Source: Candidatus Bathyarchaeota archaeon (GTDB lineage: Archaea; Thermoproteota; Bathyarchaeia; 40CM-2-53-6). Taken from it: DNA of 64,000 nucleotides. Of this stretch, positions 52,521 to 61,063 are shown piece after piece (the first letter of the stretch is position 1; each line of letters begins with the position of its first letter). A program made the position numbers and the translations under genes. The stretch is from the NCBI GenBank assembly GCA_005888755.1, contig VBBQ01000030.1:94833-158832 (forward strand), given 5' to 3'. The notes beneath the pieces are model-generated. The model was not told the origin of the DNA. It did no database searches and saw nothing but the letters and a program-made list of their open reading frames with translations.

Positions 52521-53099
52521 TTGCCAGGGTCTCAACATGAGCGACTGAAAATCGCTGTTGACCTCGACGGGGTCCTCGCTGAGACAATGGAAGCATGGTG
52601 CAAACGCGCCAACGAGTTCCTAGGCACAAGCTTCAAGCTTGCCGATCTAGATACGTGGGCGTCCTGGCGAAAACTTGGAATCAGCAGGGAACAGTTTTTC
52701 CAGTTCCTAGACGAGGCATGGGACGACTGGGAAAGCATCCCGCCCACAGAACCGAGACTGGCGGAAAAAGTCCGAAAAATAGCCCGCTCAGGGCAAATCG
52801 ACGTCGTGACAGGACGAAGCAAAGAGAGCGTTAGCGCAGCCAAGAGCTGGCTCGCCGAACACAAGATACCATACCGGCGATTCGTGCGCGTCCCAGGATG
52901 GAAGGACAAGATATTCCTAAACTACGATGTATACATCGATGACGCTCCAGAACTGATGCCCTTGATCTCGCGCAATCCGAAAATGTGGGGAATACTCTAC
53001 AGCCGGCCATGGAACAGAACAGTCCCCGAACTACGCCAAGTCTTCAGGGTCGAAAGCTGGACAGAAATCTCAAAACTGCTCGAACAAATACGGCGGTGA
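52521..53099 (+). CDS. HAD-superfamily phosphatase, 5'(3')-nucleotidase type
   Basis: The 192 residues show the HAD nucleophile motif KIAVDLDGVLAETM (Asp at about 14 and 16), IDVVTGRSKESV (motif II) and a late VYIDDAPELM (motif IV acidic pair). The size and the cap region with FLDEAWDDWESIPP resemble the NT5C deoxyribonucleotidase-like family, so dephosphorylation of a nucleotide or sugar phosphate is likely. The start is TTG at 52521. Confidence 0.8.
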   Translation: MPGSQHERLKIAVDLDGVLAETMEAWCKRANEFLGTSFKLADLDTWASWRKLGISREQFFQFLDEAWDDWESIPPTEPRLAEKVRKIARSGQIDVVTGRSKESVSAAKSWLAEHKIPYRRFVRVPGWKDKIFLNYDVYIDDAPELMPLISRNPKMWGILYSRPWNRTVPELRQVFRVESWTEISKLLEQIRR

Positions 53100-53198
53100 G
53101 AATCACACTGTCAGAAAAGTGGGTTTCAGGTGTTTCGCGTGGTATGGGTGGTCCTCGCGGAACCCATGAGGCCGCAGTTTACCCCCAAAACGAGACCT

Positions 53199-53570
53199 CT
53201 ATTGTTCGCTGCCCGTCGAAGTCTCTCTGTCCTTGCTGTCCTCGCCGAACATGGAACTAGTATCCGAGAAGATCGAACCTGTTTCCGTTGATGACGACCC
53301 GAACAAGGAACTGTCGGAAGGCACCTGCCAAGACGGTAGTGTTGTGTCTGGAGTTGGTGCAGCATTCGCAGAATCTGTTTTCGTTGCGGACTTTGGTTTC
53401 TTTCCTTCCTTGACGTATACTATTACGATCTTGTATGATTCGTGGCAGCTCTTGCATCGTCCAGCTTGGACAACTCTCTTGAGCTTGAGAGTGCGAGTCT
53501 TGCAGTTGGGACAGTCGATGAACCGGCTGCGTGCAACTGGTTCTTCCTGGTTGACGGTCTTCATCGGCAC
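53199..53570 (-). CDS. Small zinc-ribbon protein with disordered Ser/Asp-rich tail
   Basis: The 123 residues have a four-Cys zinc ribbon (FIDCPNCKTRT, GRCKSCHESYK, about 18-45), a basic stretch (VKEGKKPKSATK), then a low-complexity tail rich in Ser, Thr and acidic residues. Such proteins often bind nucleic acid or partner proteins, but no function can be assigned. It is convergent with the HAD gene. Confidence 0.55.
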   Translation of the reverse strand: MPMKTVNQEEPVARSRFIDCPNCKTRTLKLKRVVQAGRCKSCHESYKIVIVYVKEGKKPKSATKTDSANAAPTPDTTLPSWQVPSDSSLFGSSSTETGSIFSDTSSMFGEDSKDRETSTGSEQ

Positions 53571-53749
53571 AACCCGTCAACTCGTCCAATCTCGACATAG
53601 CCATTCTGTAACCATTGCCGTAGACGAGTCGTCACCCATTCGATCTACAGCCTGTTCGAGAGCTTCGATAGAAATGGTCTAGCGCAGCACGCGTCAAGAT
53701 CTGAAAAAACAGATAGTCCCCTATTTCAGGCCCGTTGGTTTTGACACCC

Positions 53750-53758
53750 TTAAAAGTA
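53750..53758 (+). promoter_or_regulatory. TATA-like box of the SPFH operon
   Basis: TTAAAAGT lies centred about 45 bases before the TTG at 53799, with the leader predicted at about 19 bases. The AT-rich block stands out from its surroundings. Confidence 0.4.
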
Positions 53759-53798
53759 ACTTAGCACAAGAAAACGGATTATCAAGGAAAGGTCGAAG

Positions 53799-54344
53799 TT
53801 GAGCCAGCCGAGCAGTAGTGCCTTTTACGATAGGGCGAAGTCCCAGACCAATCTTCAAGAGAAAATCATGCTCCTCATTCCAGGATTTCACGGATACAAG
53901 GAGAAAGAGATCCGCCGCGAGTCAGACAAGCTTCTCAGAAACCAGATTTACCAGAAACTTTCTAGCGCAGAATCACAAGCGAAGGACACCTACAGGGCCC
54001 TGGTGAACCAGGGCATCAACGACACGTGGGACGACACTGATCACTTGATGGCCCGACTTGACCGGGTTGTTGAACGGATCAACCATTCCGAGTACGGATA
54101 CGCCGGCTTCTTTGACGTCACAAAGGTCAAGGAACCTGACCTAGACCGAATGATGGATTATGACATGCAGCTCCTAAAGATGACCGACACCGTGACCACC
54201 GCTATTCAGGGGCTCAAGGATACAGTGGATAATGGACATGTTCAGGACGCGAAGGGGAAGATCTCCGACGCGATGAAGGCAGTGGACGCGCTTGAAACTG
54301 CGTATAACGGACGCAAAGACGTGATCCTGGGAGTCCAGCAGTAA
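53799..54344 (+). CDS. Helical cytoplasmic protein paired with the SPFH protein
   Basis: The 181 residues are almost entirely helical and charged, with no signal or membrane segment and no Cys motif, and probable coiled-coil around residues 25-100. Not recognised as a known family. Its stop overlaps the start of the SPFH/zinc-ribbon gene by 1 base, so the two are translated together and likely work together. The start is TTG at 53799. Confidence 0.6.
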   Translation: MSQPSSSAFYDRAKSQTNLQEKIMLLIPGFHGYKEKEIRRESDKLLRNQIYQKLSSAESQAKDTYRALVNQGINDTWDDTDHLMARLDRVVERINHSEYGYAGFFDVTKVKEPDLDRMMDYDMQLLKMTDTVTTAIQGLKDTVDNGHVQDAKGKISDAMKAVDALETAYNGRKDVILGVQQ

Positions 54345-55318
54345 TGCCACAAGTCATAGAATGGCGAGGCGCGGGCCCCGACGACATCGTCTGGCGCTAC
54401 CCAGTAGAGGAAATAACAAACGCCGCCCAACTGGTAGTTCACGAGTACGAGACAGCAGTCTTCCTAAGAGACGGCAAGGCCTACGATGTCTTTCCGCCAG
54501 GGAGACACACTCTTACAACACTCAACCTACCTCTCATAACCTCAGCGTACCGGATATTTTTCGGCGGTAAGACTCCATTCACCGCTACGGTGATCTACGT
54601 CTCCACGAAACAGTTCGCTGGCAAATGGGGCGCGAAGGCCCAGACGACAGAGCTGGCTCCGCTGATGGTTCACGGGACAGCCTGGCTAAGGATAACCGAC
54701 TCGAACCTGTTCGTTAACGAAGTCGTTGGAGGTCAGGGGGCCTTTAGCACTCCGCAAGTGGACGATTTCATCCGAGGATTCATCAACGAACGAGTCATCG
54801 ATGAAATGTCCAAGTATGATCTTCAAACAGCGTTCACCCAGCTTGACAAGGCATCAGTCACTGTAAAGGTCAACATCAACGATGCTCTGAAAAGAATCGG
54901 GACCGACCTTGTCGATTTCAAGTTCGAAGGAATCGACACCTCTGATCAGTTCCGAGATAGACTGTTCTGGATCAAACAGAAAGCAGCCACCTCAGACGTA
55001 CTTAGGATGGAGACCGCTAAGGACATCGGTTCGAGCCTCGGCTCTTCCTCAGGCGCGGGATTCGGATCCGGAATGGTGCTCATTCCCCAAGTAATGAACG
55101 CGCAGATGCAACCCGCGCCGCAACCTCAAGCCGCGCTCGTCGCATGTCCCAAGTGCGGAAACGGCGTTCAACAGGGCGCGAGGTTCTGCCCCAACTGTGG
55201 AGCAACAATGTTCGTAGCACCACCCCCGGCTCAAGCCATGACCCCTTGTCCAAACTGCGGAAAACCGGTCGCCGCTGGAACCAAGTTCTGCCCTGAATGC
55301 GGGCAAAAGATGCGATAG
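54344..55318 (+). CDS. SPFH-domain protein with two C-terminal zinc ribbons
   Basis: The 324-residue protein has an SPFH/virion-core-like domain (about 20-215), seen in VVHEYETAVFLRDGKAYDVFPPGRHTL and the later helical arm with IDTSDQFRDRLFWIKQKA. A Gly/Ser-rich linker (about 230-245) follows, then two four-Cys ribbons: CPKCGNGV with FCPNCGATM, and CPNCGKPV with FCPECGQKM. There is no transmembrane segment. Such proteins form membrane-associated scaffolds; this one is probably tied to the helical protein encoded upstream. Confidence 0.8.
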   Translation: MPQVIEWRGAGPDDIVWRYPVEEITNAAQLVVHEYETAVFLRDGKAYDVFPPGRHTLTTLNLPLITSAYRIFFGGKTPFTATVIYVSTKQFAGKWGAKAQTTELAPLMVHGTAWLRITDSNLFVNEVVGGQGAFSTPQVDDFIRGFINERVIDEMSKYDLQTAFTQLDKASVTVKVNINDALKRIGTDLVDFKFEGIDTSDQFRDRLFWIKQKAATSDVLRMETAKDIGSSLGSSSGAGFGSGMVLIPQVMNAQMQPAPQPQAALVACPKCGNGVQQGARFCPNCGATMFVAPPPAQAMTPCPNCGKPVAAGTKFCPECGQKMR

Positions 55319-55677
55319 CCTATCCGTTTCTGAGACCTCCAGTCCGCGCCCTTTTCCCCGGTTCAAGGCAAGCAATTGTCGAATCAGTCCCCTACCCGGT
55401 GTCAGAGCTAGACGATTGTACCTAGTCATTTTCTCCTTCTTGTCTGTCAAAGATGTTCGAAGAGGCCAGAGAAGGCCCAAACAAGACGGCACCGCCCCAA
55501 ATGTCCCCAGCAATCAATGTATGCTGTTGTCCTCCAACGGTTATGGACGAGGTGAGAATTTTCCGCGATGTAGAACAGAACCCTGGTTATCGTTCCGGGT
55601 GAAACCGGATACATCTGCGCATCGAAACTCCCTCAATGAGAATTCATCTTTAATAACGGCAGTTTTGGTCCCGCCTC
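55319..55677. other. 359-base gene-free stretch before leuC
   Basis: No protein-like frame or RNA motif is evident. The stretch contains the leuC TATA box at its right end. Because transcription is predicted to start at the leuC start codon, the stretch is unlikely to be a leader or riboswitch of leuC. Confidence 0.4.
55648..55657 (+). promoter_or_regulatory. TATA box of leuCD, leaderless
   Basis: CTTTAATAAC is centred 26 bases before the GTG at 55678, so the message should begin at the start codon. Confidence 0.5.
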
Positions 55678-56964
55678 GTGACCAACTTGTCCCAGACGAT
55701 TCTCAACGATGACTCACTGACGTTTGCGGAGAAGATTATCAGCGTCAAAGCTGTTGGAGGAGGGAAGGTCCATCATGCGGGCGAGATTGCTGTTCTGCCT
55801 GCCGACATGGCCATGGCCCAGGACAGCACGGGACCCTTGGCTATCAAGGTCTTTCGCGAGATGGGTGTTCAGAAAGTCTGGGATCCGAAAAAAATCCATT
55901 TGGTCATAGACCATAGTTTTCCCGCTCCTGACGAGAAGATTGCTAATCTCCATATTCTGATCCGAGAGTTCGTCAAGCAGCAAGGCGTCCGGCTCGTCGA
56001 GGGCAGCATCTCACACCAGCACCTCCTCGAAAACCACGTCGTGCCAGGCATGGTTCTATTTGGCGCAGACTCTCACACATGCCAGGCCGGGGCGATAGGC
56101 GCTTTTGCCACGGGTATTGGTAGTTCTGAGATGGCTGCTCTCTGGGCGAGCGGCAAGCTCTGGGTCCGGGTCCCAGAATCCCTCAAGATCAACCTCATTG
56201 GCCAATTCAAGAAGGGCGTCTACGCCCGGGACGTCATAACCCACTTCATCGGGATGGTAGGAGAGGATGGCGGGAACTACAAGTCGCTGGAATGGAAAGG
56301 TCCAGCAGTCAAGAACCTCTCCATCGCGTCACGTGCTTGCATAAGCAACAACTCTATGGAGTGCGGCTGCAAACTCTCCATCTTCGAAGTCGACCCCGCA
56401 ACCCAGGACTATTTCAAAACAGCAAACCGGAAAACGATGCTCGAGATCCACGCCGGACCGAAGGCCAAGTACAAGGACGAATACGACATTGACTTGGGAA
56501 CACTCGAGCCCGAAGTCTGGGGTCCGGGAAACGAGAGCAAGGTTCGCAGCGCCAGCGAATTTGGGGACACGCACTTGGACGAGGTCTTCATTGGCTCCTC
56601 CACCAACGGACGATACGAAGACTTGATGGTTGCCAGCAAGATCCTCAAGGGTCACAAGGTGAAGCCTGGGACGCGTTGCATAGTCACCCCCGCTTCCAGG
56701 AATGTGTTCGAGCGAGCGATCAAAGAAGGCCTGGCCGAAACGTTCCTTGAATCCGGAGCCGTTTTCACCAATGCTACCTGCGGTGCCTGCGTAGGGACCC
56801 ACTTAGGCGTGCTCGGCGAGAATGAAGTCTGCCTATCCACCTCTCCACGAAACTATCTGGGACGAATGGGCGCGTCAACTGCCAAGATCTATCTCGCTTC
56901 TCCAGCTACAGCTGCAGCATCAGCGATAGAAGGAAAGATTGCCACCCCGGGAAGATACCTATGA
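55678..56964 (+). CDS. leuC: 3-isopropylmalate dehydratase (or homoaconitase) large subunit
   Basis: Iron-sulfur isomerase of leucine (or lysine) synthesis. The 428-residue archaeal-type enzyme has IDHSFPAPDEKIANLH, VLFGADSHTCQAGAIGAFATGIG (first cluster Cys), GSSTNGRYEDLMVASKIL, and NATCGACVGTHLGVLGENE (the remaining two Cys). The GTG at 55678 agrees with the leaderless promoter. Isopropylmalate and homoaconitate enzymes cannot be separated safely by eye. Confidence 0.92.
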   Translation: MTNLSQTILNDDSLTFAEKIISVKAVGGGKVHHAGEIAVLPADMAMAQDSTGPLAIKVFREMGVQKVWDPKKIHLVIDHSFPAPDEKIANLHILIREFVKQQGVRLVEGSISHQHLLENHVVPGMVLFGADSHTCQAGAIGAFATGIGSSEMAALWASGKLWVRVPESLKINLIGQFKKGVYARDVITHFIGMVGEDGGNYKSLEWKGPAVKNLSIASRACISNNSMECGCKLSIFEVDPATQDYFKTANRKTMLEIHAGPKAKYKDEYDIDLGTLEPEVWGPGNESKVRSASEFGDTHLDEVFIGSSTNGRYEDLMVASKILKGHKVKPGTRCIVTPASRNVFERAIKEGLAETFLESGAVFTNATCGACVGTHLGVLGENEVCLSTSPRNYLGRMGASTAKIYLASPATAAASAIEGKIATPGRYL

Positions 56965-57518
56965 GCCTCTCAGCACCGTCCGCGATCATTAGGGGCAGAA
57001 CCTGGGTCTGGCCCGACGACGTGAACACGGACATCATCATACCGTTCCGATTCAAGGCCCGCACCAACGACCCTGTTGAGATGGCGAAATATGCCATGTA
57101 CGGGTTCGACCCCGAATTCTACAAGAAAGTCAAGCCCGGCGACCTCTTTGTTGCAGGAGGAAACTTCGGAGGAGGGTCCAGCCGCGAACAAGCACCAGTC
57201 GCCATCAAATACTCAGGAATAGCAGCAGTAGTCGCAGAAAGCTTCGCGAGAATATTCTACCGGAACAGCTTCGCGATAGGACTACCGGCCCTAGAAGTTC
57301 CCGGAATAACCAAACAAGTCAAGCAGTTCGACGAGATATCGGTCAACCTAAAAGACTGGACAGTCACCACTAAAGACGGGAAGGTGTATCACGCGTTGAA
57401 AGTTCCAGAGTTTCTTCGAGGACTCATGCGGGAAGGAGGTCTCGTTGAATATTACAAGAAGCACAAATCCTTCCCATGGGAACGATTGGAAGCAACGGCA
57501 AGCTCGACCCGAGCCTGA
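56961..57518 (+). CDS. leuD: 3-isopropylmalate dehydratase (or homoaconitase) small subunit
   Basis: Partner of the upstream large subunit. The 185 residues include [20 protein letters not shown], the active-site [20 protein letters not shown], and [14 protein letters not shown]. It is longer than the minimal archaeal subunit (about 165 residues) because of an N-terminal extension and a basic tail. The loop that sets substrate choice reads FRFKART here, unlike the YLRT or YLVY types I know, so specificity is open. The ATG overlaps the leuC stop by 4 bases (ATGA). Confidence 0.9.
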   Translation: MSLSAPSAIIRGRTWVWPDDVNTDIIIPFRFKARTNDPVEMAKYAMYGFDPEFYKKVKPGDLFVAGGNFGGGSSREQAPVAIKYSGIAAVVAESFARIFYRNSFAIGLPALEVPGITKQVKQFDEISVNLKDWTVTTKDGKVYHALKVPEFLRGLMREGGLVEYYKKHKSFPWERLEATASSTRA

Positions 57519-57536
57519 AGCATGGTTCTCAGTTAG

Positions 57537-58130
57537 CTACTTGGCAGCATTCCCTTTCAATTCTCTTGTTAGTTGGTTGACTGTGGTGATGCGTGCGAAG
57601 CGGCGTCGTAGGGCGTATTCAGTTCGTTCGCGTATCGCTTCGACTCCGAGTTCTTCGCCTGGTTTGTCCCAGTTCGGAATTGGAAAAGTCATCGTCGCTT
57701 CGGTGACGAAGTCTACCGCGTAGCCGAGGTCAGCTGCGATCCTCGCAGTCGTCTCGCAGCACTGCTCCATCTGGATTCCTGTGATACTAACCCGTCTCAC
57801 ACCTTTCTCTATCAGGTACGGCTGCAGAGTTGTACTTGTGAAGCAGTTCCTCGTGTTCTTGACCATCACCGGCTCATCCTTCCATGGTGTGAGAAAGTCC
57901 ATCAGCTTGAACGAAGGGCTGTCTTTAGCGAACGCCTCGTCGTTGTCGGTATGTAAGAAGAAAACGACGGGCAGGTGGGCAGCACGGTAAGCTTCGACGA
58001 GAGCACTAACATTTTTTTCAAAAGCCGGGTTGTTTCGCTTTGCCCATCGCGGGCCGACCTTGAACGAGTCCTGGGCATCTATCACGAGCAAAGCTGACTG
58101 TGCAATGGGAACCTGTTTGGAATCCAGCAT
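57537..58130 (-). CDS. Isochorismatase-family cysteine hydrolase
   Basis: The 197-residue protein has ALLVIDAQDSFKVG (catalytic Asp), VMVKNTRNCFTSTTLQPYL (Lys), and ITGIQMEQCCETTARIAAD (Cys, in the GxxxxxCCxxTAR pattern). This places it with the isochorismatase/nicotinamidase superfamily of amide hydrolases. The substrate is unknown. It is convergent with leuD, 18 bases apart. Confidence 0.87.
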   Translation of the reverse strand: MLDSKQVPIAQSALLVIDAQDSFKVGPRWAKRNNPAFEKNVSALVEAYRAAHLPVVFFLHTDNDEAFAKDSPSFKLMDFLTPWKDEPVMVKNTRNCFTSTTLQPYLIEKGVRRVSITGIQMEQCCETTARIAADLGYAVDFVTEATMTFPIPNWDKPGEELGVEAIRERTEYALRRRFARITTVNQLTRELKGNAAK

Positions 58131-58187
58131 AGCTCCTCCATAGATCGTGACCTCAGTTCAAGGTTACGGTCAAGGCGAGGGCTCTTG

Positions 58188-58197
58188 ATGTTTTAAA
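58188..58197 (+). promoter_or_regulatory. TATA-like box before the 58226 gene
   Basis: GTTTTAAACC lies about 33 bases before the ATG at 58226. The leader would be about 8 bases and the transcript could continue into the DNA methyltransferase gene. Confidence 0.4.
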
Positions 58198-58225
58198 CCA
58201 GCAAAGAGTTGAGAGGCAACTCTAG

Positions 58226-58576
58226 ATGCTTGGGTTGGACCAGGATAGTAACTCGGAGAAGAATAAGCCGAGAGTCGCTTTGGAGGAGTTTCTGGGGTGG
58301 AAACAGGAGGTCGCTGCGAGAACATCACTTACAATTTCACAATTGTACGTCGTTGCTTTCGCGAGCGTTCTTGTGATAGTCATATTGGGCCTTGCTGGAC
58401 TGTATTTTCTCGGCTTCTTCTGGGGAAGTATCTTTGCTTCTGTCTTTTCGAGTCTTTCGATTATGACCATGACAGGCAGAATGAGAAACAGCAATTTCAG
58501 AGCTAGCTTCGGAACTCAACCCGAGCTGAAGAAAGAAATCAAAGACGAGCAAATTGATGATTACGTGGAAAGTTAG
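58226..58576 (+). CDS. Small membrane protein next to the DNA methyltransferase
   Basis: The 116 residues begin with a soluble charged region (about 40), then two hydrophobic segments (about 43-65 and 66-85) and a charged tail. Unassigned. It is followed after 12 bases by the methyltransferase gene, which has a GGGAGG ribosome site just before its ATG, so the two are probably one transcript. Confidence 0.6.
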   Translation: MLGLDQDSNSEKNKPRVALEEFLGWKQEVAARTSLTISQLYVVAFASVLVIVILGLAGLYFLGFFWGSIFASVFSSLSIMTMTGRMRNSNFRASFGTQPELKKEIKDEQIDDYVES

Positions 58577-58588
58577 TAACTTGGGAGG

Positions 58589-59548
58589 ATGCTAGATCAG
58601 ATGAATTCAGAAGAGATTGTTTCCGAGGACACCCCAGAACTCCGGGTTTTCTTCGGTGATCTCAGAAAGATGACTTCGATTGAGGTAGCTGATGGCGAGG
58701 TCTCTCTGATCGTTACGTCCCCACCGTACTTCAACGCGCCTTTCGATTATCCGGACCTTTTTCCGAGCTACGAAGATTACCTTGGATTGGTCAGATCTTT
58801 CGCTTCTCAGAGCAGACGAGTTCTAGGAAAAGGAAGAATCTGCGCGATAGTCACCGACGACATGCTGGTGAAAGAAGAGACTGGCAGTCGGGGGCGGAGA
58901 TATCCCCTTGTTGCGGATACGACCAGAATTTTTCTAGACGAGGGTTTTCTCTATCGCGACAAGATAACGTGGATAAAGCCGGCCGGTTACACCAGAATCA
59001 GCAGGCGGAGCGGTGTTGTCCTCCAGCATCCATACCCGATGTACTTCTATCCGGACAACATCCAGGAATCTATTCTTCTATTCCAGAACGGCGAATTCGA
59101 CTACAGCCTCTTGAAAGACGCACCAAAAAAGATTCTAGAATCCTCCAAGATAGACACGGCCCAACTCAACAAAGAAAGATGGAACTTGACCGTCTGGAAC
59201 ATTACCAACGTTCTTCCGACTCCCGGTCGAGTCGAAGCAGGAATCGCTGCCTTCCCCGAAGAAATTCCTAGGCGATTTATCAAACTCTTCACTATGGTTG
59301 GAGAAACAGTGTTCGACCCTTTTGCGGGATCGGGAACGACGTTGAAGGTTGCCAGGGAACTGGGAAGGAAAGGAATCGGATACGAAATCGACGTTGAACT
59401 CAAGAAGATCATGAGGAAGAAGCTCGGAGGAGAGAATTTCATCATGGAAGAGAGAGATGGCGCCAAGAGACTCCGCAAGTCGCTTCAGAACAGGATTCAA
59501 CACCAAAGAAGCGTTGCAAAGCCGCTCGTCCCTAGACTAATCCTTTAG
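58589..59548 (+). CDS. DNA methyltransferase, SPPY (N4-cytosine/N6-adenine) type
   Basis: The 319 residues have the catalytic motif IVTSPPYFNAPFDYPDLF (motif IV, TSPPY) before the SAM motif VFDPFAGSGTTLKVARELG (motif I), the order of the beta class. SPPY is common in N4-cytosine enzymes. The target-recognition region lies between the two (about 100-220). No restriction endonuclease gene is adjacent, so it looks like an orphan methyltransferase. GGGAGG at 58583-58588 precedes the ATG at 58589. Confidence 0.87.
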   Translation: MLDQMNSEEIVSEDTPELRVFFGDLRKMTSIEVADGEVSLIVTSPPYFNAPFDYPDLFPSYEDYLGLVRSFASQSRRVLGKGRICAIVTDDMLVKEETGSRGRRYPLVADTTRIFLDEGFLYRDKITWIKPAGYTRISRRSGVVLQHPYPMYFYPDNIQESILLFQNGEFDYSLLKDAPKKILESSKIDTAQLNKERWNLTVWNITNVLPTPGRVEAGIAAFPEEIPRRFIKLFTMVGETVFDPFAGSGTTLKVARELGRKGIGYEIDVELKKIMRKKLGGENFIMEERDGAKRLRKSLQNRIQHQRSVAKPLVPRLIL

Positions 59549-59599
59549 AGCACCGGCAACCGTCTCTGTAAAACCAGCTAGAGGGGTAGTTGCTCGTCA

Positions 59600-60886
59600 T
59601 TGTTCCAACGTGTCAACTCCATGTTTGACGATTACAAGGGCATACCCCACGAAGCAAATCTTCTGATCTATTCCAGTTTCTTCACTTGGGCTGCGGCAGG
59701 GCTACTCTTCATCTCCCTCCAGGTTTTCCTCGTCCTGGAAGGAATCTCCTTCGCCACGAGCAGCCTCATACTCGGAACCTTCGGAATCGTAAGCGCCTCC
59801 TCCACTCTCCTATTCGGTGGTCTCGCCGACCGTTATGGCAAGAAGAAGCTCATAGTAATCGGCGGAATACTCGGCAGCCTATCACTAGCCATCTTCGCTA
59901 TCGACTCAAACATATCCCATTTGTTTGGTGCCGCGGTTCTCGCAGGACTCTCCGAAGCAATGTATGCATCCTCTTGGAGCGCCTTACTGGCCGACAAAGC
60001 GGGAAACCTGAAACGAACAAGTGCCTTTGGCCTCTCCTTCTTCGTCGCCACAATAGCCTCGGCATTGGGAGGCTTTAGCACGAGCCTACTCGGCCTGATG
60101 AAATCACTCTACCAGGTCGACCTCGTCACGGGCAACCGGTACCTGTTCGTCGGAGTGGCCGCTATCAGCCTCATCGGCCCGATCATCGTCTACCTCAGAG
60201 TCTCCGAGTCCCGGCAAGAAATGGGCCAACAATCTGGATTCCACATTCTTCCGAGAAAGAGCCGTGGCATAGTCTTTCGGTACGCTGCGTACGGGATCGT
60301 AATTGCTCTAGGTGCTGGGATGGTAATCCCCCTTATCCCCGGCTGGGCCTTTCTCAAGTACGGGCTTGCGAACGATGTCACTGGGCCGATCTTCGGCGGC
60401 ATCAACAGTCTTGTAATGGGATTCGCCAACCTTGCAACTCCACGGCTTGCCCGTCGGTTCGGAACCGTTCGGACAATAGTCCTGACCCAAGGATCGTCTA
60501 CGCTGTTTCTCTTCTCGATCCCGTTCTCGCCAAACTTCGCGACGGCCTCCTCTGTCTACATTGTCAGAAGCATGCTGATGATGATGTCCAACCCAGCGCA
60601 GAACTCTCTCCTGATGGGCTTGGTCCCGGCTGAAGAACGATCGGTTGCCTCCGCCATCGTAGCCTCGCTCTGGAGACTGCCCAACTCCTTCAGCACCGGT
60701 ATTGGTGGCTACATCATGGGCCTGGCAACAAGCCCGAGCAGCATCTACCTGGCCCTACCGTTCTTCATTTGCACCGCCCTCTACCTGACCGCGATAACGT
60801 ACTTCTGGCGCTCATTCAAAGATGTGAGGCTGCCTGAAGAACAGGTTCTGGCGCCGATAGCAGAAGCCCTTCAGGCTACAACCTGA
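59600..60886 (+). CDS. MFS transporter
   Basis: The 428-residue protein has twelve predicted helices. The loop after helix 2 reads LFGGLADRYGKKKLIVIGG, the classic MFS motif A (GxxxDRxGRKK type), and the halves are joined near residue 205 by a basic loop (RKSRG). Drug-efflux carriers often look like this, but the substrate is unknown. The frame starts at TTG 59600; an ATG at 59621 (MFDDYKG) is an equally plausible start. Confidence 0.85.
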   Translation: MFQRVNSMFDDYKGIPHEANLLIYSSFFTWAAAGLLFISLQVFLVLEGISFATSSLILGTFGIVSASSTLLFGGLADRYGKKKLIVIGGILGSLSLAIFAIDSNISHLFGAAVLAGLSEAMYASSWSALLADKAGNLKRTSAFGLSFFVATIASALGGFSTSLLGLMKSLYQVDLVTGNRYLFVGVAAISLIGPIIVYLRVSESRQEMGQQSGFHILPRKSRGIVFRYAAYGIVIALGAGMVIPLIPGWAFLKYGLANDVTGPIFGGINSLVMGFANLATPRLARRFGTVRTIVLTQGSSTLFLFSIPFSPNFATASSVYIVRSMLMMMSNPAQNSLLMGLVPAEERSVASAIVASLWRLPNSFSTGIGGYIMGLATSPSSIYLALPFFICTALYLTAITYFWRSFKDVRLPEEQVLAPIAEALQATT

Positions 60887-61063
60887 GGTAGAACTTGCGA
60901 TTTACCGGCACAAGCCCTAGTCGCAACTCTGGGATATTCTTCGATACTTCGACCTAGAGCCGGAAGTTACGACCCACTTTAGTCGCTGGCGGAACCATCC
61001 TCGTACATAATTCCACGCTTACGGAGAGGGCCCCCCACGAGATTTTCCAAGATCACCCGTTCT

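Noticed and set aside
53233-53682. Plus-strand open frame opposite the zinc-ribbon gene
   Set aside because: It is the antisense of a gene with clear Cys motifs and has no recognisable protein features.
53571-53690. A minus-strand mini-gene ending in WLCRDWTS upstream of the zinc-ribbon gene
   Set aside because: It has no common start codon except a late ATG giving 20 residues, and no independent support.
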